This document shows, piece by piece, positions 1 to 11,580 of a stretch of DNA of 64,000 bases (positions are counted from its first letter, which is position 1; each line of letters begins with the position of its first letter). The DNA comes from Schistocerca nitens (taxonomy: Eukaryota > Arthropoda > Insecta > Orthoptera > Acrididae): positions 500,728,109 through 500,792,108 of the forward strand of contig NC_064614.1 in the NCBI RefSeq assembly GCF_023898315.1, written 5' to 3'. The position numbers were made by a program, and so were the translations under genes. The notes under the pieces are model-generated. The model saw nothing but the letters and a program-made list of their open reading frames with translations. It was not told the origin of the DNA and did no database searches.

Positions 1-513
1 CCAAACACGAATACGACCATCATTGGCACCAAGGCAGAAGCGACTCTCATCGCTGACGACGACACGTCTCCATTCGTCCCTCCATTCACGCCTGTCGCGA
101 CACCACTGGAGGCGGGCTGCACGATGTTGGGGCGTGAGCGGAAGACGGCCTAACGGTGTGCGGGACCGTAGCCCAGCTTCATGGAGACGGTTGCGAATGG
201 TCCTCGCCGATACCCCAGGAGCAACAGTGTCCCTAATTTGCTGGGAAGTGGCGGTGCGGTCCCCTACGGCACTGCGTAGGATCCTACGGTCTTGGCGTGC
301 ATCCGTGCGTCGCTGCGGTCCGGTCCCAGGTCGACGGGCACGTGCACCTTCCGCCGACCACTGGCGACAACATCGATGTACTGTGGAGACCTCACGCCCC
401 ACGTGTTGAGCAATTCGGCGGTACGTCCACCCGGCCTCCCGCATGCCCACTATACGCCCTCGCTCAAAGTCCGTCAACTGCACATACGGTTCACGTCCAC
501 GCTGTCGCGGCAT
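1..513 (-). CDS. Tc1-like transposase, N-terminal part (incomplete at edge)
   Basis: The reading frame starts at the ATG at 513 on the minus strand, the equivalent of the start at 48572 in the complete copy. It stays open to the window edge. It encodes the paired helix-turn-helix DNA-binding region beginning MPRQRGREP and reaches the first catalytic Asp. The residue three before that Asp is changed from Phe to Val: VVFSDES in the full copy reads VVVSDES here. The second Asp and the Glu lie outside the window. Transposase of this family binds the terminal repeats and performs cut-and-paste transposition into TA dinucleotides. Whether this copy is functional cannot be judged from half of it. 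Confidence 0.85.
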   Translation of the reverse strand, partial: MPRQRGREPYVQLTDFERGRIVGMREAGWTYRRIAQHVGREVSTVHRCCRQWSAEGARARRPGTGPQRRTDARQDRRILRSAVGDRTATSQQIRDTVAPGVSARTIRNRLHEAGLRSRTPLGRLPLTPQHRAARLQWCRDRREWRDEWRRVVVSDESRFCLGANDGRIRVW

Positions 514-757
514 GCTACCAGTGTTAAAGACTGCGATGGAGCTCCGTATGCCACGGCAAACTGGCTGACACTGACGGCGGCGGTGCACAAATGCTGCGCA
601 GCTAGCGCCATTCGACGGCCAACACCGCGGTTCCTGGTGTGTCCGCTGTGCCGTGCGTGTGATCATTGCTTGTACAGCCCTCTCGCAGTGTCCGGAGCAA
701 GTATGGTGGGTCTGACACACCGGTGTCAATGTGTTCTTTTTTCCATTTCCAGGAGTG
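1..757 (-). mobile_element. Tc1-like element, right part, cut by window edge
   Basis: This is the 5-prime half, by transposase direction, of the same element found complete at 47395-48816. Positions 1-757 align without gaps to 48060-48816. I count three substitutions, at about 10, 57 and 138. The terminal inverted repeat ends in CCAGGAGTG at 757 and is followed by a TA target dinucleotide at 758-759. The rest of the element, about 660 bp, should lie to the left of the window. The near identity to the distant copy points to recent transposition. Confidence 0.95.
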
Positions 758-759
758 TA

Positions 760-1030
760 TATCTTATGAATAACAAAAAAATGGAATTCAATCGATATAA
801 ATTTAGACTAGGGTCAAAGAGTTTTTTCATAGATGATGTGATCAACTTCGCTTCGAAACTCGATTATAAAATTCTATCACAAACGGCAGCGTGCACGGAT
901 CATACAAAACACGCTCGTTCTACATGTTTTGCTCATGAATAGTAAAAAGCATATTTTTGTAACATGTACTGACACGGGGAAAGCCTATGGAGTATATTAT
1001 GATTGTGGAGTTATAGGAAGGAAGAACAAG
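760..1030. other. AT-rich spacer, nothing recognised
   Basis: This stretch between the Tc1-like end and the next SINE has no convincing reading frame and no repeat I recognise. Confidence 0.5.
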
Positions 1031-1260
1031 TTTTAACGTTTCGTTGACGACGAGGTCATTAGAGACGCAGTACATTCTCCGTTTGGTGAAAGACAGAAAT
1101 GAATGTCGCCAATGTTCTTTTCAAAGGCACCGGAATTCAAGTGATTTACTAAAACCACGGAAAAGCTGATTCTGGATGTACGGACGGGGGTCTGAACCGT
1201 CGCGTCATCTTCCCGAATGAGACAGCACTGTCTTACCATTGCGCCACATGCCTCGGTTCT
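1031..1260 (-). repeat. tRNA-derived SINE (type B), diverged
   Basis: The plus strand reads as a degraded TTTAACGT..GAGGTCATTAGAGACG body, ending in a tRNA-like head (CCCGAATGAGACAGCACTG..GCGCCA). The head carries RNA polymerase III A- and B-box-like blocks on the minus strand. The same family recurs at 22161, 22773, 29671 and, as a fragment, 46751. This copy is the most diverged of the larger ones. Confidence 0.75.
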
Positions 1261-1394
1261 TTGAACCGACGTCACCGAATGTCGAATTGAAACGAATGAG
1301 AGGGTGAAAACTGGCTTTTTTATCTGATATATTCATCTCGGGCGCCCCTTCATACTCGTCCCGCCCCATCCCCCGTTCCCAACACCCTTATCAC

Positions 1395-2075
1395 CCCCAC
1401 GCTTCCTTCCATATCCAAATCAGCTTTTCCTTGATGCTTCAGGATGTACCCTATCAACCGACCCCTTCCTTCAAGTCAAGTTGTTCCACAAATTTCGTTT
1501 CTCCCCAAACTGATTCTTTAGTTATCCAACCTAAACATCTTAACTTTAGCATTCTTGTGTAACACCACATTTCAAACACATATTTTCTTTTCTGTGGCTT
1601 TCATCATGAATATTTTACTTCCACACAAGGCTACAATCCAGACAAAAATTTTCGAAGTAGACTTCTAGACTTTCTGATACTTAAATTTATATTAGATAAC
1701 GTATTTATCTTTTTTTGAAAATTTTTTTCTTCCTATTACAATCTGTATTTTAGATCCTCTTTTCACTGTCATTTCAGTTATTTTGCTCCCCATACATCAA
1801 AATTCATCTGCTAATTATGGAGTGTGATTGCCTAATCTGATTCTCTCAGTACCTCCTGATTTATTTGACAAGCACCCATTATCTTGTCATCCTCTTGTTG
1901 ATGTTCATCTTGGAACTTCTTTTCGAGACACTGTCCACTGCGTTCAGCTGCTCTTTGCCATATCTGACAGAGTTATAATGTCTTCGGAGCCCTTAAAATT
2001 TTTATGTCGACTCCCTGAATATCTACCTCCTCTCCAAATTTCTCCTTGATTTTTTTTATTGGGTTCTGGAGGATT
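1395..2075 (-). mobile_element. RTE-like LINE, old eroded copy (RT C-terminal part)
   Basis: This aligns by eye with the well-preserved RTE-like LINE at 42518-45720. For example, TGTTGATGTTCATCTT and GACACTGTCCA at 1900-1945 match 43378-43425, and the GTCAAGTTGTTCCACAAA block at about 1478 matches the LINE 3-prime coding region. The direction is minus. The copy has many substitutions and no surviving reading frame, and is clearly older than the copies at 36753, 42518 and 60033. Ends are approximate. Confidence 0.75.
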
Positions 2076-2632
2076 AAACTTACCGTCTCTAAGAGGTACA
2101 GATGGATTTCGAAAACGTCAATCACGCAAAACCTAACTCGTACTCGTCACACACGACCTTCTAATTGCCACGATCGATTCTGTCTTCAGACTCTCAAAAA
2201 TATTTTCATTCAGATTCGTACCGAGCTTCTCTACTACCGTGAGGATTTTTTTTTTTTCTGTGAAATAAACGTTACGTTGTAGCGTTGTAACTGTCATGAA
2301 GCCGTTTGTTTCCTCTACTCGAGGTCGGCTGCGTACCAAGGTCCCGTGGTACGTCTCCTCTACAGAGGCTTACCCTGCTCATGAATCCTCGATAGGCCAC
2401 GCTACACTGAACGCATGAACTTCTACACTAACATGCTGGCTGCTAGCAGGTAGTGTGTTTAAAGGATGCTAATGTTAACCTAGTGTACAGTGGAGGCCGT
2501 GGGGAAAGAAAACCAGCTGCCGTAAGCGATGAGTTGCCGAACGTGATCCGTGAGCAGCTGGCTGATTATGCCAGTATTCATCGCCTAAGATGGAGGAAAG
2601 TGTTTAAATGGTGCAATAAATTCCGTGAACCT
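2076..2632. other. Spacer with no recognised gene
   Basis: The short ORFs here lack recognisable domains. A moderately GC-rich open stretch at 2453-2640 could be an eroded transposon segment. It continues on the other side of the SINE insertion at 2642, and I could not name a family. Confidence 0.4.
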
Positions 2633-2846
2633 CGACAAAAGTTCAAAAATGGCTCTGAGCACTATGGGACTCAACTGCTGTGGTCATAAGTCCCCTAGAA
2701 CTTAGAACTAATTAAACCTAACTAACCTAAGGACATCACACACATCCATGCCCGAGGCAGGATTCGAACCTGCGACCGTAGCGGTCGTGCGGTTCCAGAC
2801 TGTAGCGCCTTTAACCGCTCGGCCACTCCGGCCGGCGCGACAAAAG
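2633..2846 (-). repeat. tRNA-derived SINE (type A) with 9-bp target duplication
   Basis: The SINE body is 2642-2837. It is flanked by direct repeats CGACAAAAG at 2633-2641 and 2838-2846. The head (CCGGCCGGAGTGGCCGAGCGG in reverse complement) resembles a type II tRNA (Ser/Leu-like) with a GGTTCGAATCCTG B box. The tail is AATGGCTCTGAGCACTATGG on the plus strand. This is the most abundant family in the window, with about twelve copies. Confidence 0.93.
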
Positions 2847-3233
2847 TGTTTAAACAGACGTGCTCAAAGTAAATCCCATAAGAAGAACTGTTCTCGCAGT
2901 GGTCACAGTGATGTAGCTTTCCACTTCTTTTTTTGATCTATCACTGGTATTTCTGGGGTGTACCTGTAGTGTGTGAATGATTGAGGAGAGTGTTCGTGTA
3001 CTGTACCGTTTATTTCTATTTATATGTACAGAATGGAGGAATGAAAGAGGGTGGTACTTGGTGCTGCAACGTAGATCCTTGCTTTCGATCAGCACCTGAT
3101 GGGCTGGCAAGCAGTAGACCTGCCTCAGTGACATCGGTTAGCTTTATGACTACGCATCGTATTTCCTGGTCGTGTGTAAGTATGGAGGTCCGATCAGTAT
3201 GCTGTGGCGCCGTGATCGACGTTACTTCCGTTG
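2847..3233. other. Spacer, no gene recognised
   Basis: Overlapping ORFs of under 100 codons occur on both strands without any recognisable motif. Confidence 0.4.
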
Positions 3234-3235
3234 TA

Positions 3236-4440
3236 CAGGGTGAGCGAGAAGTCACCGTACCCCTGTAACCCCAACTCCAATATCAAATGTTATTATACTG
3301 GTTGGTAGCTATGTTACTTCTTGTGAGTTCTTGGCATCAATTGTTGGAGTTCATGTTTACATGTTTCCTCAGTCGCAGTCGAGTTTTAATTTGTAACCAT
3401 GGCAGATGTGAAAGTTCATAGTTACACTATTGAAGAGTGCTTAGTGACAAGTGTGTGGGTGCACGAACGACAGTACACAGTGCAGACAATGAAACAGCTC
3501 ATGGCAGCATTCCAGGAAAGATTTAATAAGGCTCCACCGCGAAAGGTAACACTTCTGGGTTGGGAAAGACGTGCTTTTCCTTTTGGGAGTGTTAAATACA
3601 GGCGGCGGAGTGGAAGGAAGAAGACACGAAAAGAAACATGTGCCAGAGTCTCTGCTTCGATTGAACAATCTCTTATGAAGTCCATATGAAAGCGTGCTTC
3701 AGAACTCGGTATATCGAGGACAATAATGAGAGATCACATGAAAAGAGACCTTCAGGTCAGACCTTTTGGACTGACGTCCGTAACCGCATTATCGGATACA
3801 AACCGGAATGAGCACATTTTAGAATGCCGTGCTTTGTTAACTCAATTTCCAAATGTAGTGAACCGTGCCAAGATAATTTTTCAAATGAACGTGCCATTAA
3901 GCAACTCAAATGCTAGAAAAACTGTCGTTTGAACCAAAGAATATGCTCATTATACAATCGAGTTAGAAAGGACCCCGCCTCACGTAATGATATGAGCAGC
4001 GATGATATCACAACATGTGCTTAGACCGTACTTTTTTTGAAGGGATTGTGAATGGCGAAAATTATTTCCACGTGTTACAAACATAGTTAATACCTCAGCT
4101 TGAGTAAAGGGGCCTCACAGAAAGCATAATGTTGCAGCAAAACGGAGAACCTCCCAACTACGATCTTGCAATGCGCGAGTACTTAAATGAACACTTTCCA
4201 GGACGGCGGATAGGTCGTGGTCCGTCAGGAGCACCAGCTCCCTCTATGTAGCCACCAAGAAGTCCTTATATCACCACACTTGACAATTCGTTATTGTGAG
4301 TCATTAAGGCGCATGTATCTGCTCGTCGTTATGCTGCAAACGGAGAACTGTGCAATGCTGTTGAGGATGGCGTTCTGTTTTATGCCACTTTGATCTATGT
4401 AGTGTGGCGTGGCGAGACGTGACTCTAATCTGTATACTGA
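3236..4440 (+). pseudogene. DD41D-type Tc1/mariner transposase relic
   Basis: The open segment at 3399-3689 starts with a helix-turn-helix domain (YTIEECLVTSVW, FQERFNKAPP). The frame then continues past a stop as KRASELGISRT. Farther on it carries eroded catalytic blocks: ELERTPPHVM near 3970, LQQNGEPPNYD near 4135 where the second catalytic Asp is now Asn, FPGRRIGRG near 4200, and PPRSPYITTLD where the third acidic residue stands. This layout matches transposases with a long second spacing, such as the element at 12710. Several stops and frameshifts make it dead. A terminus-like block GGGTGAGCGAGAAGTCACC at 3238-3256 follows a TA and may be the left TIR. Confidence 0.72.
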
Positions 4441-5091
4441 CAATAGCCCTGCCTTCGAGACTAGACACACCTTGTGCCAGTACTAATACAAATCGTCAAA
4501 TTCTAGTCCAAGATGTTTACTCGTGTAAATGTAATAAGAACAAGGCACAAATCACGCGTGCGACTAAAACAAAAGTATACAGGTTACACACCCCTATTAC
4601 AATGTACACACTCTGTCAATACTACACTCGTCAACAGTATTGCAATGCGTTGAAGTGGTGAATGGTCAACACACGTTATTATTAATATTTCTCGTTATAG
4701 TAATTATAATTCGATTAAATCTTGTGCACAGTGCACTTCATCTGAAACATAAACACACTCGTTTAGTGAGCCGTAACGTGGGTTGCTATTGGAACAACAG
4801 TTCAACAACTCTCAGTAAAATTGCGTCCTTATAACCCGTAACTAGCGTCGACTATGGAGTAATTATTCATAATTTAAATGATTAGAACCTATTAGTGACA
4901 GATAATAACTTTATAACCCGAAATAACTATAGCTATCGCTGGTTATTTACGATATTCACGCTAACGATCAGTATAGTTTACAACGCGAAAACTTTCACTC
5001 ACTACTATAAAATAAATTGCTATCGTGACCAACGTTTCACTTACTTACGATGAAGTCCAATTTATTTCACCCTTGTTCAGTAACATTTAAT
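4441..5091. other. AT-rich spacer
   Basis: No domain-bearing ORF is seen. The stretch ends at the target site of the Merlin-type element. Confidence 0.45.
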
Positions 5092-6542
5092 AAACCATTG
5101 GTAATTTCCAAGAATGATTGCATATCGAAGTTGGAGCGCTCCAAACGATACATACCGAAGTTGCGATAGTAAATCGATTATGGAGGTCTCGTGGCGCGCG
5201 TTACGAGTATGTTTCAAGTTGTCACTAGAGAACGACAAAAGAAAAGCGTTACAGAAGCACTGGTAAATTGAAAGGAGACGACTTACGTTAGACGCCGTCG
5301 GTGTTATCGTCTTGTGAGAGTCCGCTCGATGTATAAGCTGCAGGGACAAGTCCTTTTTTGCCGTACCCGGAGTATACTCTGCCAATATCGCGTAGGAATA
5401 TCGTCAGAGTGTCGCATGCGTCGACTTTCCCCTGGAGACGCAAGTTGTGAAAGTATAGGTACTGGAATAAATAGAGTTCGTCCTCCTGTCCTGGACGGCC
5501 TTCTCTTTTTATGGTCGACTTGACAGACTCCCACAGGCGTTCTATGTTCTGCGTATGGACACTGGCATCAACTGAAGAAACAAACTCGACAGAGTGGTTC
5601 ACAAATTCGTACTCGAACCCTTCAGCTTTGAGACTCTGGAATGACTGAAACCCGTCGGTGGTGACTTTTGTTCCTGGCAGTATGAAATGCTTTATAAGAC
5701 CCACTAGAGTGACCTTGTCTCGCGGCGATACCCTGACAAAGAAACACTTGCGTGACTCCCTTTCTATGCCACCAAAAACCCAAATATGATGTACTTCAGT
5801 TTTAGTAGGCCACCCTCTCTGATTCTTTCGCCTAGCAATGTGAGACTCGTCTACTTCCACTATTTTATGCGGTCCACTAATTGGCACACTGTCGTTTGTC
5901 ACTATGACGTAGCATACTTCTCGGCAAAATCCGAAGTAATCACAGACGGTATTCGCCGATAGCCCAGTTTCTGATGCTGTGGCTTGCAGAGTGTAATCAC
6001 GAGTCCAGCACAACACAAGAATTATGCTCGTCTCAATCGATAATTTAGAGGACTCCAACCACGTATTTTTCCTAATTCTTGTTCGCTTTCCACAAAGCCC
6101 GCAATGAAATTGCAATTGGGATCTTTGTGTCCTCACTCCTCTTACTCAGTTTCACAGACTTGGCAGCACCACAGTCAATACAGTCTCTCGTGTCTTCGTC
6201 GGGCAAAAGTCCATATTTCCGGGAAAAAGTCAAACATTTGTCTACACTGCTTATGCGTGGGATGAGAGTTCTCCATGTGAGGCAATCCGCAGACGAAACT
6301 TGAGAAGCACCACTCATTACACTCGCTATGAAGGGAAAATGTCACAAACAATTATGGCCGGAACTTAATTCACTGCAACTGAAGAAACAACGCAAAACTT
6401 ATACAAATGTCGATCACAAGTAATTTATCATAACGCGCGTCACGAGACCTCCATAATCGATTTACTATCGCAACTTCAATATGTATCGTTTGGAGCGCTC
6501 CAACTTCGATAGGCAATCATTCTTGGAAATTACCAAACCATT
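5092..6542 (-). mobile_element. Merlin/ISXO2-like DNA transposon, complete
   Basis: The element proper is 5100-6534 (1435 bp). It is flanked by an 8-bp direct target duplication AAACCATT at 5092-5099 and 6535-6542. Terminal inverted repeats run about 115 bp, starting GGTAATTTCCAAGAATG and reading inward through a palindrome TTGGAGCGCTCCAA and GATTATGGAGGTCTCGTG. Only a handful of mismatches separate the two arms. An 8-9 bp duplication is the known hallmark of the Merlin superfamily, which is related to bacterial IS1016/IS1595. The transposase lies on the minus strand inside. Confidence 0.9.
5288..6317 (-). pseudogene. Merlin (ISXO2-like) transposase, one frameshift
   Basis: The major frame is 5288-6136 (282 codons). 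It holds an IS1595/ISXO2-like DDE domain: VEVDESH (D96 of this frame), TTDGFQSF (D161) and HTQNIERLW (E199). N-terminal to it is half of a zinc ribbon (CGLCGKR). The other half (CIDCGAAK) lies in a different frame at 6072-6317, so a single-base indel near 6120-6136 splits the Zn ribbon from the catalytic core. Otherwise the domain order, total length of roughly 340 residues and all acidic residues are intact. The frame sits between the two TIRs of the element at 5100-6534. One frameshift only suggests a fairly recent loss of activity. Confidence 0.88.
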
Positions 6543-8460
6543 TCTTACTATGATCATTCCGAACGGAGCAACCAATGTTATAATTTCATTGCAAACCAGC
6601 GATGTAGTGGTAGCTATGTCTACGATACTATTAATTCTCTTACTATCTGTAAACGTTATTTCTTGTTGTTCCGTTGTCTTATTTCTTTCTTTTTAAATCC
6701 TTAAAATAACCGTTAAGACAATAAAGAATTTAATATCTTGCCTTTTCTTAAATGAAATCCAGTTAAATCCTTTTTATCTAATTACTGATTTCAAATAGTA
6801 ATAAAATCTCAATAAGCCACTGAATCTTTAATTGTAGCTCTTAGAAACCTGGAATAACTGACTCACCTTTGCAAGACTGACTTTTAACTGCTTTGCATCA
6901 TGCAACTCTTTGTTATTTACGCCACTTGTTATCTTTCAATTGCGAACCAATCCTTTCCACTGCAGAATTAGATTCTGAACTCAGAATTAAGTTTGACTTT
7001 TCTTTATTTGAATCAAATTAATATCTTACATATTACTTTCATCTGAACGAGTGACATTAACAAAAAATCTAAGCTCCACACAACTCGGCATAGGCCAGAC
7101 AAAACAAAAACACAAACAAAAATCCTACGTGCCGCCACCACTTTTGCACTGACTTTAATACAGCAATCAAGACTCACCCACTTCAGTTGTTGGCAGTCGC
7201 GTTCCCTCTAACAGTACATAAATTAATTTTGATACTCGTCACCCTACCAAACAATGTAATACCGTCGAATAATATTGGTTGGTTCCTCTAAGGTACGAAG
7301 TCTGTCTTCAATGATAAGGGTCACAAAATTTACGGACAACAATAACAGTATCCTCTTTTACTTAAGTCGTGCAGATCCTGGTTCCTGGTTTTATAAAACA
7401 CCAGCTGAGACTTAAACTTAATGTTGCACAAAATCACATTTATTACGGCACTAACAATCTAGTGCGCACTCAAAATATACACCGACATAAACCGACCGCT
7501 CAATACTCAACTTCCTTAGAGTGGGCTTCCAAAATCACACAAATACCGCAACCGCTCAATTATCTTCTAGCGTGAGTGAATACAGCCTCCACCAACTTAA
7601 ATCACATCGACTTATAAGAGTCTTGTGAGCGTCAGGAGTGCTACGAATCGCACTCCTGACTAACACCTTGAAACGTCGACTTCCCAAAATATGGAACACA
7701 GTTTAACCAAAATTAGAGCTAATTTTACGACAGCTCGCTTGCCCGTTACTTCTACACAACGTGTTCACGCGTTGCAGCGTCAAATAATCATTTCCTCCAC
7801 GTATACGATCGTCGCAAAACACTCCAGCGCTACGACCCAAAATAAACTCAAATCAGTTAGTTTAACGTGCCCTACTTTCTCTCGCGTAACAATATAAATT
7901 GAATCAGATACACTGCTAAATACGTCTAAGAACTCACAACACCGACCGAATACTAATTCAATAACACTTCTTGACGATATTCTCACAAAATCTGTTAGTC
8001 GCGATACACCTACATCCGCGATCTATTGTCTTTCCCGGTGACTGTTAGAGATGATAATTAAGTAGAACTTGCGTCTACCAGCTTTAGCGTATGCTTCCCT
8101 AACAAGACTCAAATCAGAACTGAACTTCTAAATCCCAAAAACCATAATTTGGACAATCACTTCACAGTTCCATTGCTTTTAACTATTAAAATGTAAGTTC
8201 TTCGGCGGCCTTCGTCTCCTTGAATAGCGGCCAGCTCGATGTGATGATATCTCTGGCTCGGACAGCTGACATTTGCTGCTGCCGGCAGGAGACTCTTTTC
8301 CGCAACTTGGACGTTCTGTCAAGCGCGGTCAAACTAGCTTTTCTACAACAGTTGAACACAAAGAGACTTTACTTACAGAACATACATACATTTAGTACCA
8401 CATTTCAACCGCTAAGTTAATATGTTGAAGCGAATCAAAGTCCGGGACCACACCCAAAAA
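6543..8460. other. 1.9-kb AT-rich region, nothing recognised
   Basis: ORFs of 60-71 codons show no motif or codon bias suggestive of genes. It may hold eroded repeats that I cannot name. Confidence 0.4.
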
Positions 8461-8462
8461 CT

Positions 8463-8675
8463 TTGCCCAGTCACAATGCATTTCGCACTATAACACCGGA
8501 CATGCTCAAAAATATGTTACGAAGAACGTGGAGTCGTATGAAATGTGTTTACAGCATGATTGTCAACTTCCACTATACTGGACAGGTAATATGTAAGAAG
8601 TCACTTGTGCCAAAACAAATCAAATCATTTAGCATTCGATACTAGGGGGTTACGGGGACTTCTCACCCGCCCAGT
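8463..8675 (+). pseudogene. C-terminal relic and right end of a DD41D-like element
   Basis: The frame from 8463 reads AFRTITPDMLKNMLRRTW, which matches the conserved C-terminal part of DD41D-type transposases. It is followed at 8648-8670 by GGTTACGGGGACTTCTCACCC, an inverted match to the terminus-like block at 3238-3256. I read this as the right end of a related element. It could be the far end of the element that starts at 3236, but the relic there seems to have its own C-terminal region near 4360, so two copies are more likely. Confidence 0.5.
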
Positions 8676-8998
8676 AGATATCGCCTTACGCTTCATAAGT
8701 TACAAGCGGTGCGTAATTTTTATTCCTTTGTAATCTGATCTTGAACTAACTGCAGAATGCATGAGATGGAGAAAAGCGCTTGCGCTATCATACGCTATCA
8801 TACACGCCACCATTACTTCAAAATTCCGACGCTGCAGTTTGCGATCATCGAAATTCTCATTTCACCGTCGAGAAGTTTTCAAGGTTGTTATATTCTTATT
8901 TGTCCGGCAGTGAAGAGCAGCATTATTCCACATGCCTTCATTACAAGTATACAGGTCATGTTAAGGCTTTATTCCTTTTCTTGCGTCCCAGACATCTA
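8676..8998. other. Spacer, nothing recognised
   Basis: Short overlapping ORFs only, with no domain evidence. Confidence 0.4.
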
Positions 8999-9480
8999 CA
9001 CACATGAGCCAAAACATTACCATCACCTGCTTAACAATGTTTTGGTCCGTCTTTGATGGCAATAGAGCAGCGCTTCTGCGTGATATGGATTAGACAAGTC
9101 CTTGGTAGGTTTCCAGAGGTCGGTGGCACCACATGCATAAGCACAAGTCATCCGATTCCGTTAAATTTTGGGCTAGTAGTTTGTGGGTGCGGGACTGTCG
9201 CCCGATAGCGTCCCAGGCGCTTTCCATCAGTTTCAGATCAGGCACATTTAGTGGATAAGATGTCAGAATGAGTTCAGTATCATCCTCTTCGAACAACTGT
9301 AGCTTCATTTTGAGTTTGTGGTGCGGACAGTTATACTGTTGGAAGATGCCATCGGTGATGGAGAAGACCACACATAAAGAGATGCAGACGGTATAAAATA
9401 ATGTTCTCACAGTCCTCAGCTCTCATGGTGGCTTCAGCTACTACCGTAGGTCCCACAGAAGACGACATAAATATCCCCGC
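8999..9480 (-). pseudogene. Tc1-like transposase C-terminal relic (family A)
   Basis: A terminus-like ACACATGAGCCAAAACATTA block at about 9000 precedes a minus-strand frame (9090-9410). The frame carries the second and third parts of a Tc1-type DDE domain: DGIFQQYNC, then VPDLKLMESAWDAIG. The second catalytic Asp has become Tyr (QQYN instead of QQDN), while the third acidic residue (Glu in LMESAWD) is kept. Related copies, also minus strand, lie at 17490-18130 and 33800-35790. The N-terminal half is missing, perhaps lost when the next element inserted. Confidence 0.72.
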
Positions 9481-10091
9481 AGCGTACTATGCTCCAAAGT
9501 AAAAGGATCGACGCTCTACGAAGGAATTATCCGAATGGGATGGAAATTGGTAGATGTGATGTGCGTGTACAGACAAACAAATGATTACAATTTCATAAAA
9601 ATTGAATGATTTATTTACTCAGGGCAACGAGCTTCACAAATTGAGGAAGTCAATAACTTGTTGGTCCATCTCTGGCCCTTATACATGTAATTATTCGGAT
9701 TGGCACTAATTGATAGAGTTGTTCGATGTCCTCCGGAGGGATATCGTGCCAAATTCTGTTCAATTGCCGCATTAGATCGTCAAAATTCCGAGATGGTTGA
9801 AGGCCCTGTCCATAATGCTCCAAACGCTCTCAATTGAGGAGAGATCCAGCAATTTTGCTGGCCAAGCACGAAGACAAGCAGTGGATACTCTGGCCGTGTT
9901 GCGGGCGGTCATTATCTTGCTGAAATGTAAGCGAGGAATGGCTTGCTATGAGGGCGACAAAACGGAGGCGTAGAATATCGTCGATGCACCGCTGTGCTGT
10001 AAGATTGCTGCGGACGACAATCAGTGAGGTCCTTCCATGAAAAGAAATGTCGCCCCAGACTCTCACTCCTGGTTGTCAGGCCACATGGCAG

Positions 10092-11111
10092 TGTTACGAC
10101 TTCTGCACCACTTGTTAGCAGCAGACACAGTGGCTGCGCCAAAGACTGAGACGGCGTGGAGTTTTACAATTATTTATTGAACTTCCTTTACAATTTCTCC
10201 CTCGTCGTCGCTGCCCAGCCCTGCATGTCCCTCCGCCTGGCTGCTGCTGTGTAGATTCTCCGACAATGCGCGCAACGTGCGCCGCTGACCGCACTCGGGA
10301 GCCTCAGGCCACCAGTGCTCCGCTGAAGCCAGGATGCCATGTGGTTGAGATGAACTCGTCGCCGCTCAGCGCCCCAGTACGGGCACATCCACAGAGCCGC
10401 GTCGCCGTGAGGTCAGCTGCCGACGCCTGCTGCACCGGAGGCTGGGAAGCCGTCAGTCGCGATGTCCGCGAGGTCCCGTCGTGGACGGACCACGCGCCGT
10501 GGGGCCAGATTGCCGTTAAGTCCGGGCGTCAGTCCCCGGCGGCGCCTGTGACCGAGACCGCGCTGCGGCCGGTCCTGATGGAAGTTCTCGCTTTAGTTAG
10601 TCAGCCATGGTGCCGACCGAACTCGGGCCGACCTCCAGAGCCGAAGTTGACATCTGAAGGCGAACGGATGACTCCTGCGAGCTGGAACAGACTTCCGGAA
10701 TCGTCACCTACGAAGATTGGACATTCGGACACGGACCACGTCCGTTCTCAGATCCGAACTGCTTCCTAATGGCTTCTGTCTGTTGCTGCCTGCACTCCAC
10801 TATTTATATCCGGCAGGAGGACGTTTTTTACCCTCGGTGGCAGCTTCTTGTTATTACTCCCGCAGCATATTGCAGCGTAACTTAGCGTGCTGGCCTCACT
10901 TCCCCTTACTCAGCACTCTCCATGCTTCGCTCGGCGCTCGCTCTGTGTGTGTCCTTGCGTCAGTCTGTTGGTAAACTGCTGCTGCCAGGAAGGCTGTCTG
11001 TGCCTGCCCACTTCGCAACGCCTCGGTCGCCGGCGTGCTTCTTTTTGCCATTCTCCACTGCGTGAAGCAACGAGCAACGCTTACTACATGTGGCCACAAC
11101 ACTTAGCAACA
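10092..11111. repeat. ~1-kb insertion in the Tc1-like element, possible solo LTR
   Basis: Tc1-like sequence stops near 10090 and resumes near 11112, so the intervening block is an insertion. It begins TGTTACGACTTCTGC and ends TTAGCAACA, that is TG..CA as in LTRs. It is GC-rich, codes for nothing recognisable, and contains a TATTTATA-like box at about 10801. I could not find a clear 4-6 bp target duplication, so the solo-LTR reading is tentative. The 167-codon ORF at 10266-10769 has no recognisable domain. Confidence 0.45.
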
Positions 11112-11580
11112 GTTAGCCTAGTATCCCACCACTGTCTGGGGAGTTTCCAGACGAGTCTCATCTGGTCGTCAGGGCTCAGTTCAAAGTGGGACTCCTCACT
11201 GTAGACAAACCTACTGCAGTGAATGAGATTCTAGGCCGAAGACGTTCCTGGAGACGGTCTGCACAGCGGTGAGATATCAACGCAACCGTCACCTGCCATA
11301 CGTCCCGACAACCAGAAATGATAGTCTGAGATGCCATTTGTGGTCATAGCAGGATCCCTTTGGTTGTCATCCGCGAAAACCCTACAGCACTGCTGTACGT
11401 CGGCGATATTCTACGCCCTGTTTTGTTGCCCTTCATGGCAAGCTATCTTGGACTTACATTTCAGGAAGCAAACGGCCGCATACACACGGCTAAAGTTTCT
11501 ACTCCTTGCCTTCGTGCCTACCAAATCCTACCTTTGACAGTAAGGTCGCCATATCTCTCCCTAGTGAAGAACCTTTGGAG

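Noticed and set aside
10266..10769. 167-codon plus-strand ORF in GC-rich DNA
   Set aside because: It lies within the 1-kb LTR-like insertion, has no recognisable domain, and GC-rich composition explains the lack of stops.
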